Both the position numbers and the translations under genes were made by a program. From positions 1 to 32,073 of the forward strand of contig CANQMA010000019.1 of assembly GCA_947624875.1 (NCBI GenBank): 32,073 nucleotides of DNA, read 5' to 3'. The stretch's first letter is position 1, and each line of letters begins with the position of its first letter. This stretch comes from an uncultured Lachnospiraceae bacterium. Its GTDB lineage: Bacteria; Bacillota; Clostridia; Lachnospirales; Lachnospiraceae. Below are positions 24,134 through 31,897 of this stretch, piece by piece. The notes beneath the pieces were generated by a model, which worked only from the letters and a program-made list of their open reading frames with translations, made no database searches and was not told the DNA's origin.

Positions 24134-25657
24134 ATGAAAGTTAAAATTCAGAGAATACTAAAATCTATTTTGTTTTGTGTGCTGATTTTGGCAATGTTAA
24201 ATTTTATTACCCGCTTATTTACACCAAAGTGGCTGGAAAACCGGTGGGCTTCTGCCAAAACAAACAAAACGTTTTATGAGTTGAAAGACAATAGTATTGA
24301 CGTTGGGTTTTATGGTTCCAGCGTGGTAGCCGCAGCAGTCGACCCGTTTCAGATTTACAAGGAACAAGGCATTTCCAGTTATAATTTCGGTGTCATGTCG
24401 CAAAATATGATGGGAACCTATTTCTGGTTTAAGGAATCCTTGAGAACCCAAAAACCAAAGGTGGTCTGCATAGAGATTAAGGCGGCCGGAAGAACACAGG
24501 ATAAAGATCAGGATAAGGCCAGAAAATCTTACGATTACATGGAGTGGAGCAAAAACAAGCTGCAGTATGCTTATGAAAATGAGCATACCTATCACCAGGA
24601 TGAGTTATGGGAATACTTGTTTCCACTGGCAAAATATCATGACCGCTGGACTGAATTAGCATATGACGATTTTGATTTTATCTCTGGAAATTATAGAAGT
24701 TTCAGCAGAGGAATGGTTTCCCTGACCAGCGAGTGCAGGGAAAAAGATCCCGACCTTGCTGACACGCCGGGAATTCAGTTGGATCCAAAAAATGTCAAAA
24801 AGAATTTTAACAAAGTAAATGAAGCTTATTTAGAGCGTATTATTAAAGAGAGTCAGGCCCAGGGGATTCAGGTCGTTTTATTTAAAACACCGGATTCCGA
24901 TTGGACGACGCAAAAACATAACCATATTGTGGAAATTGCAAAGCGTTATAAAAATGTTGCTTTTCTGGATTTGAGTACCAGAAACTGGTTTGAGGAACAA
25001 AACTTTGTATATGCTACGGAAGCAAGTGATTATTTTCATGTAAATCTGATTGGCACGAAAAAAGTTTCCGCTTATCTGGGCAGTTATTTAAAAAAGAACT
25101 GTGACTTGCCGGACCGCAGAAAAGACCGGGAAATATCAAAAATATTTGATGAGGAATTGAAGGATTACGAATGTTTCTATGCAGATGCAATGCTAAACTT
25201 TGAAACGAATCCGACAAAATTCTTTGAAAAACTGAAAGAAGACCGGTATGCAATCTTAATCAGCAGTGGACAGTCTCTTGCAAGTCATTATTCTGATGAA
25301 GAAAAAAATGCATTGAAGGCTTTGGGACTTACGAATAAATTCTTTAAAGTTTATGAAGGGGGAACCAATGCAATTGCGATTTTGGATGGCAGTCAAAAAG
25401 ATATCATCACATCACAAATTACAGAAGACAAACCGCAGATCAGCACTTCAAAAATTTTGAGCAACGGGGTGCCTGTGAAACTTGTCAGCGGCAAGAATGC
25501 CAGCAGCATTGTGATTGGTGGAACAGATGAAGTCGTTACGACTAACGGCGTCAATCTGATCGTATATGACAAACAGACAAAATCAGTTGGGGATAGTGTT
25601 AATATTACATTAGACAGTAGTGGAAAAATTGTATTAAAAAGAAAGGTGGGTAGATAA
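24134..25657 (+). CDS. DltD/AlgX-like SGNH acyltransferase-associated membrane protein with ILEI-like C-terminal region
   Basis: A 507-residue protein with one N-terminal membrane anchor (about residues 11-28) and an extracytoplasmic body. The SGNH features are FYGSSVVAA (nucleophile S62) and SDYFHVN (D299 and H302), as in DltD and other partners of MBOAT proteins. These finish acyl transfer to a surface polymer. From about residue 371 a second region begins, with ILISSGQSLASHYSDEEKN. It ends GVNLIVYDKQTKSVGDSVN, which resembles the interleukin-like EMT-inducer (ILEI) domain of bacterial surface-glycan enzymes. The ATG at 24134 is chosen because GGAG lies 6 bases upstream; ATG 24131 and TTG 24122 are alternatives. 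The C-terminal call is from memory and less certain. Confidence 0.75.
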   Translation: MKVKIQRILKSILFCVLILAMLNFITRLFTPKWLENRWASAKTNKTFYELKDNSIDVGFYGSSVVAAAVDPFQIYKEQGISSYNFGVMSQNMMGTYFWFKESLRTQKPKVVCIEIKAAGRTQDKDQDKARKSYDYMEWSKNKLQYAYENEHTYHQDELWEYLFPLAKYHDRWTELAYDDFDFISGNYRSFSRGMVSLTSECREKDPDLADTPGIQLDPKNVKKNFNKVNEAYLERIIKESQAQGIQVVLFKTPDSDWTTQKHNHIVEIAKRYKNVAFLDLSTRNWFEEQNFVYATEASDYFHVNLIGTKKVSAYLGSYLKKNCDLPDRRKDREISKIFDEELKDYECFYADAMLNFETNPTKFFEKLKEDRYAILISSGQSLASHYSDEEKNALKALGLTNKFFKVYEGGTNAIAILDGSQKDIITSQITEDKPQISTSKILSNGVPVKLVSGKNASSIVIGGTDEVVTTNGVNLIVYDKQTKSVGDSVNITLDSSGKIVLKRKVGR

Positions 25658-25660
25658 AAG

Positions 25661-27256
25661 ATGAATTTTACAAGTCTGATGTTTTTACCTTTTGTTGCAG
25701 TTGTCTGCCTAATGTATTTTACAGTATTTCGCAGATGCCAGTGGTTTTTGCTTCTGCTGGCGAGTATTGCATTTTATCTTTTTTCAGGACCAAAATATAT
25801 TGTCTTTATTATCATTACAGCATTGAGTACTTATCTGTTAGCACTCCTGATTCAGGAGCTGCACGAGAAGGAAAAAGAAGCGCTCGCTGTTCCTGAATTG
25901 AAAAAAGAAGATAAGAAAAAAATTAAGAAAAAATATACCAGAAGAAAAAAATTCTGGCTGATTTTAGACTTTTTAATCAATATTGGACTGCTCTGTGTGA
26001 TTAAATATCTGGATTTTGCGCTGACCGGAGTAACAGCGCTCCTGAAACATTGGAATATTGACTGGAGCAGATCTTTCAACTTTGTCTTACCGCTGGGGAT
26101 TTCTTTTTACACCTTTATGACGGTTGGATATATTTTAGACATTTACTGGAAGCGTTATAAAGCAGAGGAAAATCCGCTCCGCTTTATGCTGTTTACGATG
26201 TATTTTCCGCATATCCTGCAGGGACCAATTGCGAGATACAATAAACTTGCTCCGCAATTTTGCGAAAAACATCGTTTTAATTATGATCAGTTTACCAAGG
26301 GCATTCAATTAATGCTTTGGGGTTATTTTGAAAAAATGGTCATTGCTGACCGGCTGGCTATTTTTGCCAACGGCGTCTATGCAAAGTGGGATTCCCTGAC
26401 AGGCGTGCCGCTTGTCATTGCCATCGTCTTTTTCTCCATGCGGCTGTATCTGGATTTCCAGGGATGTATGGACATTGCGCGGGGCGTATCTCAGATGTTT
26501 GGCATTGAACTGGAACTCAACTTCTGGCACCCGTATTTTTCAAAGAATATGCCGGAATTCTGGAGAAGATGGCACATCACACTGGGCGCATGGTTTAAGG
26601 ATTATCTTCTTTACCCGGTTTCCATGTCAAAACTGTGTAAATCCATCAACAAGTTTACGAGAAGAAAATGGGGCAATCAGGTTTCCCGTTCTCTGGCAAC
26701 AGTGATTCCTGCCGCATGCGTATGGTTGATAACCGGAACATGGCATGGCGCAGCAATGTGCTATATCCTCTGGGGAATTTATCATGGAATTCTGATCATA
26801 TTGAGTTCTCTCTTTGAAATTCCTATCATGAAATTGAACAGCGTACTTCATATCAATACAGAGTGTTGGAGTTTTAATTTATTCAGAATGGCGAGAACCT
26901 TTGTCCTCTCTGCAATCGGACGTATTTTCTTTGTTGCCACAGCAGGATTTGATCAGGCGGTTGCAATCATCCAGAGAACTTTTGATTTTAAACATTTCCG
27001 CCTATACACTTTATGGGATGAAAGTCTTTACACTTATGGATTAGACCGTTATAATTTTAACCTGGCAATTCTTTTGATTGTACTCATCTGGGGCGTTAGT
27101 ATGCTTCAGGAAAAGATGAATATTCGGGATGAAATCGCAAAGCAGAATTTAATTTTCCGCTGGATGTTGTATTTATTGCTCATTGCAGGTATTATTATCT
27201 TTGGTGTTTATGGCACAGGCTATGATGCATCATCCTTTGTATATGGTAAATTTTAA
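25661..27256 (+). CDS. MBOAT-family O-acyltransferase, AlgI/DltB-like
   Basis: A 531-residue polytopic membrane protein with around ten to twelve hydrophobic helices. It moves an acyl group from a cytosolic carrier to the outside of the membrane. Family blocks are LPLGISFYTFMTVGYILDIYW, YFPHILQGPIARY, FWRRWHITLGAWFKDYLLYP and the histidine pair in TGTWHGAAMCYILWGIYHG (H362 and H375). The early lysine-rich stretch (residues 75-97) lies in a cytosolic loop. A GAAAGGTGGG site precedes the ATG at 25661, 3 bases after the SGNH gene. The AlgI-type length and motifs fit a carrier-protein-dependent O-acyltransferase. The acceptor polymer is not known. Confidence 0.9.
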   Translation: MNFTSLMFLPFVAVVCLMYFTVFRRCQWFLLLLASIAFYLFSGPKYIVFIIITALSTYLLALLIQELHEKEKEALAVPELKKEDKKKIKKKYTRRKKFWLILDFLINIGLLCVIKYLDFALTGVTALLKHWNIDWSRSFNFVLPLGISFYTFMTVGYILDIYWKRYKAEENPLRFMLFTMYFPHILQGPIARYNKLAPQFCEKHRFNYDQFTKGIQLMLWGYFEKMVIADRLAIFANGVYAKWDSLTGVPLVIAIVFFSMRLYLDFQGCMDIARGVSQMFGIELELNFWHPYFSKNMPEFWRRWHITLGAWFKDYLLYPVSMSKLCKSINKFTRRKWGNQVSRSLATVIPAACVWLITGTWHGAAMCYILWGIYHGILIILSSLFEIPIMKLNSVLHINTECWSFNLFRMARTFVLSAIGRIFFVATAGFDQAVAIIQRTFDFKHFRLYTLWDESLYTYGLDRYNFNLAILLIVLIWGVSMLQEKMNIRDEIAKQNLIFRWMLYLLLIAGIIIFGVYGTGYDASSFVYGKF

Positions 27257-27269
27257 GGAGAGATAAGTA

Positions 27270-28757
27270 ATGAATGATGTCAATTCAATTGTAGAGGCGC
27301 TGAGTGTCAATGCAGAAAAAATCCCCAATAAACTGGCTCTGGCAGACAAGAAAAACAGTGTGACTTATGCCCAGCTCTGGGAGATGGTACAAAAAGGCGC
27401 GACATTTCTAAAGCATCAGGGAGTTTTAAAAGATGAGATTGTGATTATCCGCGGTGGAAACAAAGTAGAATTTATAATTGCAGTCTTGTCCGTACAGCTC
27501 GCTGGTGGAACTGCATGTCCGACAGAAAAGGCAATTAAGGATGATAGAGTTTCAGAGATTATGGAATTTCTTGGTTCAAAGACTTATATCGCGGACAAGC
27601 CGGCAGCGATTGAAAATATCAACAATATTAGTCTGAAAGAATTATTCAAATATGTGAAAGAACCGGAATCCCTGATGGAATCATTTCCATTTCCAAATCC
27701 GGAAGCGTTATCGGAGATTCTTTTTACAACCGGAACAACGGGAAAATCAAAAGGAATTGAAGTGACGTTTGCATGTAATATCAGTATTGCGCAAAACGTT
27801 ATTGACAGTGTGGATATGGGTGCTGACGAAGTGGAATTGATGACTTCTCCAATCAATCATTCGCTGGGAATCCGTCGAACCTACACTGCGATTTATCTTG
27901 GAAGTACTGCGGTATTGACAGAAGGATTTAAGTTTGCAAACAGCTTTTATAAGCTGTTGGATACGTATCAGGTCACCGCGATTACATTTGTTCCGGCTAT
28001 TCTGGAACAGGTACTGGCAGATAATGCAGAAAAATTTGCGACCTACAATCAACAGTTTCATTATATCCAGTTGGGTTCTGCACCATTGTCAGAGACTAAT
28101 AAGGAACTTCTCGTAAAGATGTTTCCGGATGTACGTCTGTATAACACTTATGGCGCTACGGAATCCGGCTGTACCATTATCTTAGAATTCAGCAAATACG
28201 GAAATAAACACAAATGTATCGGAAGAACGACTGTCAATACAACCGTACTGTTTGTAAATGATGAGAGGGAAATCATTGAGCCGACGCCGGACAATCCGGG
28301 ATACCTGTCATTTAAAGGTTCCATGAATATGAAAGGATATCACAAAGAACCGGAAATTACTGCAGAAGTAATGAGCGACGATGGGATTGTGTATACGAAC
28401 GATCTGGGTTATCTGGGAGAAGACGGTTTTGTCTATCTTCTTGGACGCGTCGGTGAGGTCATCAATATGGGCGGCATTAAAATTGCCCCGACCGAAATTG
28501 AAGAGGTTGTGATGAAACATCCGATGATAAAGGACTGCGCATGCATTCCAATCCCGGATGCAATCACCGGAGAAGCCCCGAAGCTGTTTGTTGCATTAAA
28601 CGACGGTTATGAATTTGATCAGGTTGAATTATCCAGATATATGTTGGACAAACTGGAGTCTTTGAAAGTGCCAAAGGTCTTTGAGGTCATTGATGAGATT
28701 CCGAGAACCTTCAATGGAAAGATTATTCGAAAAGATTTAAAGAATAGAAACTCATAA
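27270..28757 (+). CDS. AMP-forming acid ligase (DltA-position acyl-activating enzyme)
   Basis: A 495-residue ANL-superfamily enzyme that adenylates a carboxylic acid and passes it to a phosphopantetheine thiol, presumably the carrier protein encoded next. Core motifs are LFTTGTTGKSKGIEV (P-loop), YNTYGATESG (A5), GRVGEVINMGGIKIAPTEIEE (A7-A8 hinge), and PRTFNGKIIRKDL with the catalytic A10 lysine. The A4-like stretch MTSPINHSLGIRR has the aromatic/histidine form of acyl- and aryl-acid ligases, not the aspartate used by DltA to bind an amino group. The substrate is thus probably a plain carboxylic acid. An AAGGAGAG site lies before the ATG at 27270, 13 bases after the MBOAT. Confidence 0.85.
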   Translation: MNDVNSIVEALSVNAEKIPNKLALADKKNSVTYAQLWEMVQKGATFLKHQGVLKDEIVIIRGGNKVEFIIAVLSVQLAGGTACPTEKAIKDDRVSEIMEFLGSKTYIADKPAAIENINNISLKELFKYVKEPESLMESFPFPNPEALSEILFTTGTTGKSKGIEVTFACNISIAQNVIDSVDMGADEVELMTSPINHSLGIRRTYTAIYLGSTAVLTEGFKFANSFYKLLDTYQVTAITFVPAILEQVLADNAEKFATYNQQFHYIQLGSAPLSETNKELLVKMFPDVRLYNTYGATESGCTIILEFSKYGNKHKCIGRTTVNTTVLFVNDEREIIEPTPDNPGYLSFKGSMNMKGYHKEPEITAEVMSDDGIVYTNDLGYLGEDGFVYLLGRVGEVINMGGIKIAPTEIEEVVMKHPMIKDCACIPIPDAITGEAPKLFVALNDGYEFDQVELSRYMLDKLESLKVPKVFEVIDEIPRTFNGKIIRKDLKNRNS

Positions 28758-28832
28758 AACGAATCATCCTAGTAAATACAATGAAAATAATGAGCAGTTA
28801 TCAATGGCTCATGAGATATAAAAGGAGGTATC

Positions 28833-29057
28833 ATGATGAGAGACGAAGTGATTGAAATTATTAATTCAATTTGTCCGACATTGGATGTCACAGATGAGGA
28901 TTTAAACATCGCAGAAGACATGGATTCTATGGATATTATTGCTTTAATCGCAGAATTAGAAGACAAGTTTGACATTGACATCACAATGGAAGAAAAGACA
29001 GAAGAAAACTTCGAGAACGTTGACACTCTTGTAGAAATGATTCAGCGTTTACAGTAA
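28833..29057 (+). CDS. Acyl carrier protein, DltC-like
   Basis: A 74-residue acidic protein with the phosphopantetheine site DMDSMDIIALIAELED, the modified serine being S32. It is presumably loaded by the upstream ligase and serves the MBOAT. Its sequence is close to general ACPs, but the gene order gives it a dedicated role. AAAGGAGG precedes the ATG at 28833; ATG 28836 is equally possible. It sits 75 bases after the ligase, in a mostly featureless gap, and ends at a strong terminator. Confidence 0.9.
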   Translation: MMRDEVIEIINSICPTLDVTDEDLNIAEDMDSMDIIALIAELEDKFDIDITMEEKTEENFENVDTLVEMIQRLQ

Positions 29058-29065
29058 TAAGAATT

Positions 29066-29091
29066 AAAAAAAGAGCTTCGGCTCTTTTTTT
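29066..29091 (+). terminator. Rho-independent terminator after the carrier protein
   Basis: GAGC (29073-29076) and GCTC (29081-29084) close a TTCG tetraloop, extended by A7 on the 5' side and T7 on the 3' side. It lies only 16 bases before the ATG of the next gene. Confidence 0.85.
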
Positions 29092-29107
29092 ATAACAGGA
29101 GGAACAA

Positions 29108-29821
29108 ATGAAACAAAAGATAACAATCGCCTTGCTGCTTGTATCCGCATTGATGATGAGTGCCTGCACGAGCAGCAAAGAGGCCGGGCAAAGCAGTTCC
29201 GTAGAAAATACTGAGGATACGACGCAGATATTGCAGAGTGCCGAAGAGGAATCTTTAGAAACTTTTGAAGATCTGATGACCCAGATGGAGATCAGTGAAT
29301 ATCTCTTTAAAGAGCAGACAGGTGCAAAGCATCTGTTAGTGATTCAAAATAATTCCGACAAAACAGTAACCGTATCTTCCCATTCGGAAGCGCTTGGAAA
29401 GAAAGGAAACGTAGTCGGAGAGGGCAGTGGAACTGTGGAAGCCATTGGACCGGGTGCCGTTTCTTATATTTTAGAGGATATCAAGGCATCAAAAAGCATA
29501 TTCGAGTGTGAATATGAAATAGAAGTTTTAGAAGCAGAGGATTACGCCTCTGTGGTCGAAAATCTAAAGACCACGGTGGAGACAGTGGATGGAAAGGCTG
29601 TCGTTTCCACAACAAATGAAGGAATTCAAGAGGTAGAGAATGTTCAGGAACTGGCCGTTTTCACAAAGGAAGGAGTGGTTACCAATATTGTTTCTAAAGA
29701 TATTGCAGACAGCAGCTCTCCATTGACAGCGGAAACGACTCTTACCAAGGATTTCGAGGCGGGAAATGCAGAGTTTGATGACGTACAGGTTTATGTGAGA
29801 GGGTATAACAAAACCAAATAG
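29108..29821 (+). CDS. Putative lipoprotein of unknown function
   Basis: A 237-residue protein with a clear lipoprotein signal peptide; MMSAC places the lipidated cysteine at about residue 20. A Ser/Glu-rich linker follows, then a mainly beta domain (about 60-237) that I do not recognise. It has alternating short hydrophobic strands such as KHLLVIQNNSDKTVTVSS and a final DVQVYVRGYNK. AGGAGG precedes the ATG at 29108. Since the carrier-protein terminator ends 16 bases before the start, it has no room for its own promoter there. It probably depends on readthrough. By position it may assist the surface acylation system, which is inference only. Confidence 0.7.
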   Translation: MKQKITIALLLVSALMMSACTSSKEAGQSSSVENTEDTTQILQSAEEESLETFEDLMTQMEISEYLFKEQTGAKHLLVIQNNSDKTVTVSSHSEALGKKGNVVGEGSGTVEAIGPGAVSYILEDIKASKSIFECEYEIEVLEAEDYASVVENLKTTVETVDGKAVVSTTNEGIQEVENVQELAVFTKEGVVTNIVSKDIADSSSPLTAETTLTKDFEAGNAEFDDVQVYVRGYNKTK

Positions 29822-29843
29822 CAGACAGGATGATACAAGAAAG

Positions 29844-29879
29844 AAGAAAGGGACTGCAGAATTCTGCAGTCCCTTTCTT
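29844..29879. terminator. Bidirectional terminator, perfect 36-base palindrome
   Basis: AAGAAAGGGACTGCAGAA pairs with TTCTGCAGTCCCTTTCTT with no mismatch. It separates the lipoprotein gene (+) from the dehydrogenase (-) and can serve both. Its core arms recur in the terminator at 30867-30902. Confidence 0.85.
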
Positions 29880-29897
29880 AACAGACCAAACACCTAT

Positions 29898-30716
29898 TTA
29901 ATATCGGATATTATGAAACATTTCGTTTTTTGAATTCTTTAGTATGCGTTCGAATAGTTTTAATCCAGCCATCGGGAAAAATTTTGCGGAAAAATTCATG
30001 AAATGAGCATCTTTCCCAACAATAATCCGGTGTTTCTGTTTTTCCAGCTTTTTAATAATTTTGCGGGCTGTCTTATCCGGAGAAGATGCCAGTCTGTTTA
30101 CAATCCCATCTGCGGACATAATATACTGATTTCTGAAGATATCCGTTCGAATAAAACCCGGACAGACATAAGCAATATACAACTTCCTGCCAAGTTCTCC
30201 AATTAAGCTTTCTGCATATGCTTTCAACGCCGCTTTTGCTGCGCCGTAAATACCCGTACCCGTTAGGGAAAGCAGCGCATCTGCACTGGAGATATTCACA
30301 ATGCCCGGCATGGTTGAATTTTCAAGGAATGGAAGCATTGTCTTGATTGCATAACGACAGGCGTGAAAATTTACCGAAAAACACCGGTGAATGATTTCTT
30401 CGTTATAAGAAACTGATTTATCAAAGGGCGGCATCATTCCGGCATTATTAATCAGTAAATCTACGGAAATATCTTTTGTCCGCAGTTCCGCTGCGAACGA
30501 CTCCCATGCATCTGGGTCACTGACGTCAAACAGATAATATAGAAAACTGCCGCGTTGATAACTCAGCTCGTCTATCAGACTCATCATCTTTGGCTTTGAC
30601 TGGCCGATACCAATTACCCTGCAGTTTTTTTCTTTAATCAGTTGAATCGTCAGTGCACGTCCAAGTCCCGAAGATGCGCCGGTTACAATTACATTTTTTC
30701 CGCTGATCCAATCCAT
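29898..30716 (-). CDS. Short-chain dehydrogenase/reductase
   Basis: A 272-residue classical SDR. The nucleotide loop TGASSGLG has G13, G17 and G19. NNAGM is at 90-94. The catalytic set is N116, S144, Y157 and K161 (NISSAD, YGAAKAALK). CPGFIRTDIF follows the active site as in family members. The C-terminal extension KKLEKQKHRIIVGKDAHFMN ends in a hydrophobic helix, seen in SDRs that act on lipids or bulky substrates. The ATG at 30716 has GGGAG 9 bases upstream; the in-frame start at 30764 is rejected. The substrate is unknown. It stands alone between two terminators. Confidence 0.88.
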   Translation of the reverse strand: MDWISGKNVIVTGASSGLGRALTIQLIKEKNCRVIGIGQSKPKMMSLIDELSYQRGSFLYYLFDVSDPDAWESFAAELRTKDISVDLLINNAGMMPPFDKSVSYNEEIIHRCFSVNFHACRYAIKTMLPFLENSTMPGIVNISSADALLSLTGTGIYGAAKAALKAYAESLIGELGRKLYIAYVCPGFIRTDIFRNQYIMSADGIVNRLASSPDKTARKIIKKLEKQKHRIIVGKDAHFMNFSAKFFPMAGLKLFERILKNSKNEMFHNIRY

Positions 30717-30750
30717 TGTAAACTCCCTTTTCAGCCTGTGAAAATTATGC

Positions 30751-30778
30751 TTGCAAATTTCCATTTTGTTGATATAAT
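30751..30778 (+). promoter_or_regulatory. tRNA-Glu promoter
   Basis: TTGCAA (30751-30756) and a perfect TATAAT (30773-30778), spaced 16 bases, place the start of transcription near 30785, just before the tRNA 5' end at 30789. Confidence 0.75.
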
Positions 30779-30788
30779 AATACAGTAT

Positions 30789-30860
30789 GGCTCGTTGGTC
30801 AAGTGGTTAAGACGCCGCCCTCTCAAGGCGGAATCAGGGGTTCAATTCCCCTACGAGCTG
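30789..30860 (+). tRNA. tRNA-Glu (anticodon CUC)
   Basis: A full cloverleaf: acceptor GGCTCGT with ACGAGCT (a G-U at the end pair), D arm GTC/GAC, anticodon stem CCGCC/GGCGG with loop CTCTCAA (anticodon CTC), and T arm AGGGG/CCCCT with loop TTCAATT. The discriminator is G. CCA is not encoded. It reads GAG codons. A strong promoter is upstream and a terminator directly downstream, so it is a single-gene unit. Confidence 0.95.
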
Positions 30861-30866
30861 TTTTGT

Positions 30867-30902
30867 AAAAAAAGGGACTGCAAAACTTTGCAGTCCCTTT
30901 TT
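30867..30902. terminator. Terminator of the tRNA and of the opposing amidase gene
   Basis: The arms AAAAAGGGACTGCAAA and TTTGCAGTCCCTTTTT form a long perfect stem with a tight loop. A-run and T-run on either side suit both directions. Confidence 0.88.
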
Positions 30903-30945
30903 CAGATGATTTTAATCACCTTTCCCACAATCTCAATTGGAATAA

Positions 30946-31683
30946 TCATTTACTGCTCTTTTGTTTCTGCAAATATTTCATTTTGACCCATTCATTTTTC
31001 TTGAGCCGGTGTCCCATCAGATACCCTTTGATAAATTTTACCTGGTTAATGTTGCAGGATTCTCCCTTGGCAACCTCTCCGGTCTTTTTCAGGTTTTGAT
31101 CAAATGCCCGGATTTTCTTTTTTGCATTGTATTTTTGTACGCCGCAGGAATTTAGGATGCCGACGGCGATTGCCTGTGCCATTGCTTTTGCCTGATAAAG
31201 TTTTGCATCATCCTTGTCATCGACAAAGCAGCATTCAATAAGCATTGCCTGCGCCTTTGTTGCTTTTAATACATATAAGTTCGGATTTTCTTTTACTCCC
31301 CTGTTTTTAAAACCAAGTTTTGCAATCTCTTTGCAGACCTGCTTCGCCGCTTCGTATGGTCCGTCTTCTTTGCTGTAAATGTAAACCTCTGTCCCGGTTG
31401 TGACATGATTGCCCAGTAAATCAGACACCCCGCTGTTAAAGTGAACGGAAATATCCAGGTTTACAGTATGCGCATTGCACTTTTCGACAATCTTATTTAA
31501 AACATCCTGCTGACTGGTTCCTTTGTCGCAGGTACAGTTATAAACGGTGTGACCTGCCTTTTTGAAATATTGAATCAGGTATTTTACTACCTGCCTTGCC
31601 TCTGTTGATTCCTTGAGCAGCCCAACTGCCCCACAGGCTATTTTCCCATCAGGATTATGCCCTGCATGCACATTGTATTTCAT
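30946..31683 (-). CDS. N-acetylmuramoyl-L-alanine amidase, phage endolysin type
   Basis: A 245-residue Amidase_3-type zinc hydrolase that cuts the amide bond between MurNAc and the stem peptide. Zinc ligands are H9 (HAGHNPDG), E25 (LLKESTEAR) and H81 (DISVHFNSG), with catalytic E150 (MLIECCFVDD). After about residue 180 comes a basic tail (KKKIRAFDQNLKKTGEVAKGE) likely to bind the wall. There is no signal peptide, as expected of an endolysin released through a holin. The ATG at 31683 has GAGGT 11 bases upstream; a longer frame to 31815 overlaps the holin and is rejected. It starts 1 base after the holin stop. Confidence 0.88.
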   Translation of the reverse strand: MKYNVHAGHNPDGKIACGAVGLLKESTEARQVVKYLIQYFKKAGHTVYNCTCDKGTSQQDVLNKIVEKCNAHTVNLDISVHFNSGVSDLLGNHVTTGTEVYIYSKEDGPYEAAKQVCKEIAKLGFKNRGVKENPNLYVLKATKAQAMLIECCFVDDKDDAKLYQAKAMAQAIAVGILNSCGVQKYNAKKKIRAFDQNLKKTGEVAKGESCNINQVKFIKGYLMGHRLKKNEWVKMKYLQKQKSSK

Positions 31684-31684
31684 A

Positions 31685-31897
31685 TTATTCAACCTCATTT
31701 TGACGCATTTCCGGCAGACCAGCAAGCGAAGTGGCAATGGACAAAATTCCTGCCAATATCGTACCGGAAACAACAAGTTTCCAGTCAACTTGGGACAACA
31801 CGGCAGCAGAGCCAATCGTTGCCGTAAATGTCTGCGCCATTGTTTTTATGGAGCGGATGCATGCTGCCCTAAGCCAGATTTTTGTCTTTTTACTCAT
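31685..31897 (-). CDS. Phage holin, r1t-like
   Basis: A 70-residue membrane protein opening MSKKTKIWLRAACIRSIKTMAQTF, with two hydrophobic stretches ending GILSIATSLAGLPE. The WLRAACIRSIKT and SLAGLPE blocks match r1t-type holins, which open the membrane for endolysin release. The ATG at 31897 has AAGGA 6 bases upstream on the minus strand. It is directly followed by the amidase, forming a classical lysis pair. Confidence 0.85.
   Translation of the reverse strand: MSKKTKIWLRAACIRSIKTMAQTFTATIGSAAVLSQVDWKLVVSGTILAGILSIATSLAGLPEMRQNEVE

Noticed and set aside
24134-29057. Canonical dltABCD operon for D-alanylation
   Set aside because: The gene order differs, the MBOAT is AlgI-like, and the ligase lacks the DltA amino-binding signature.
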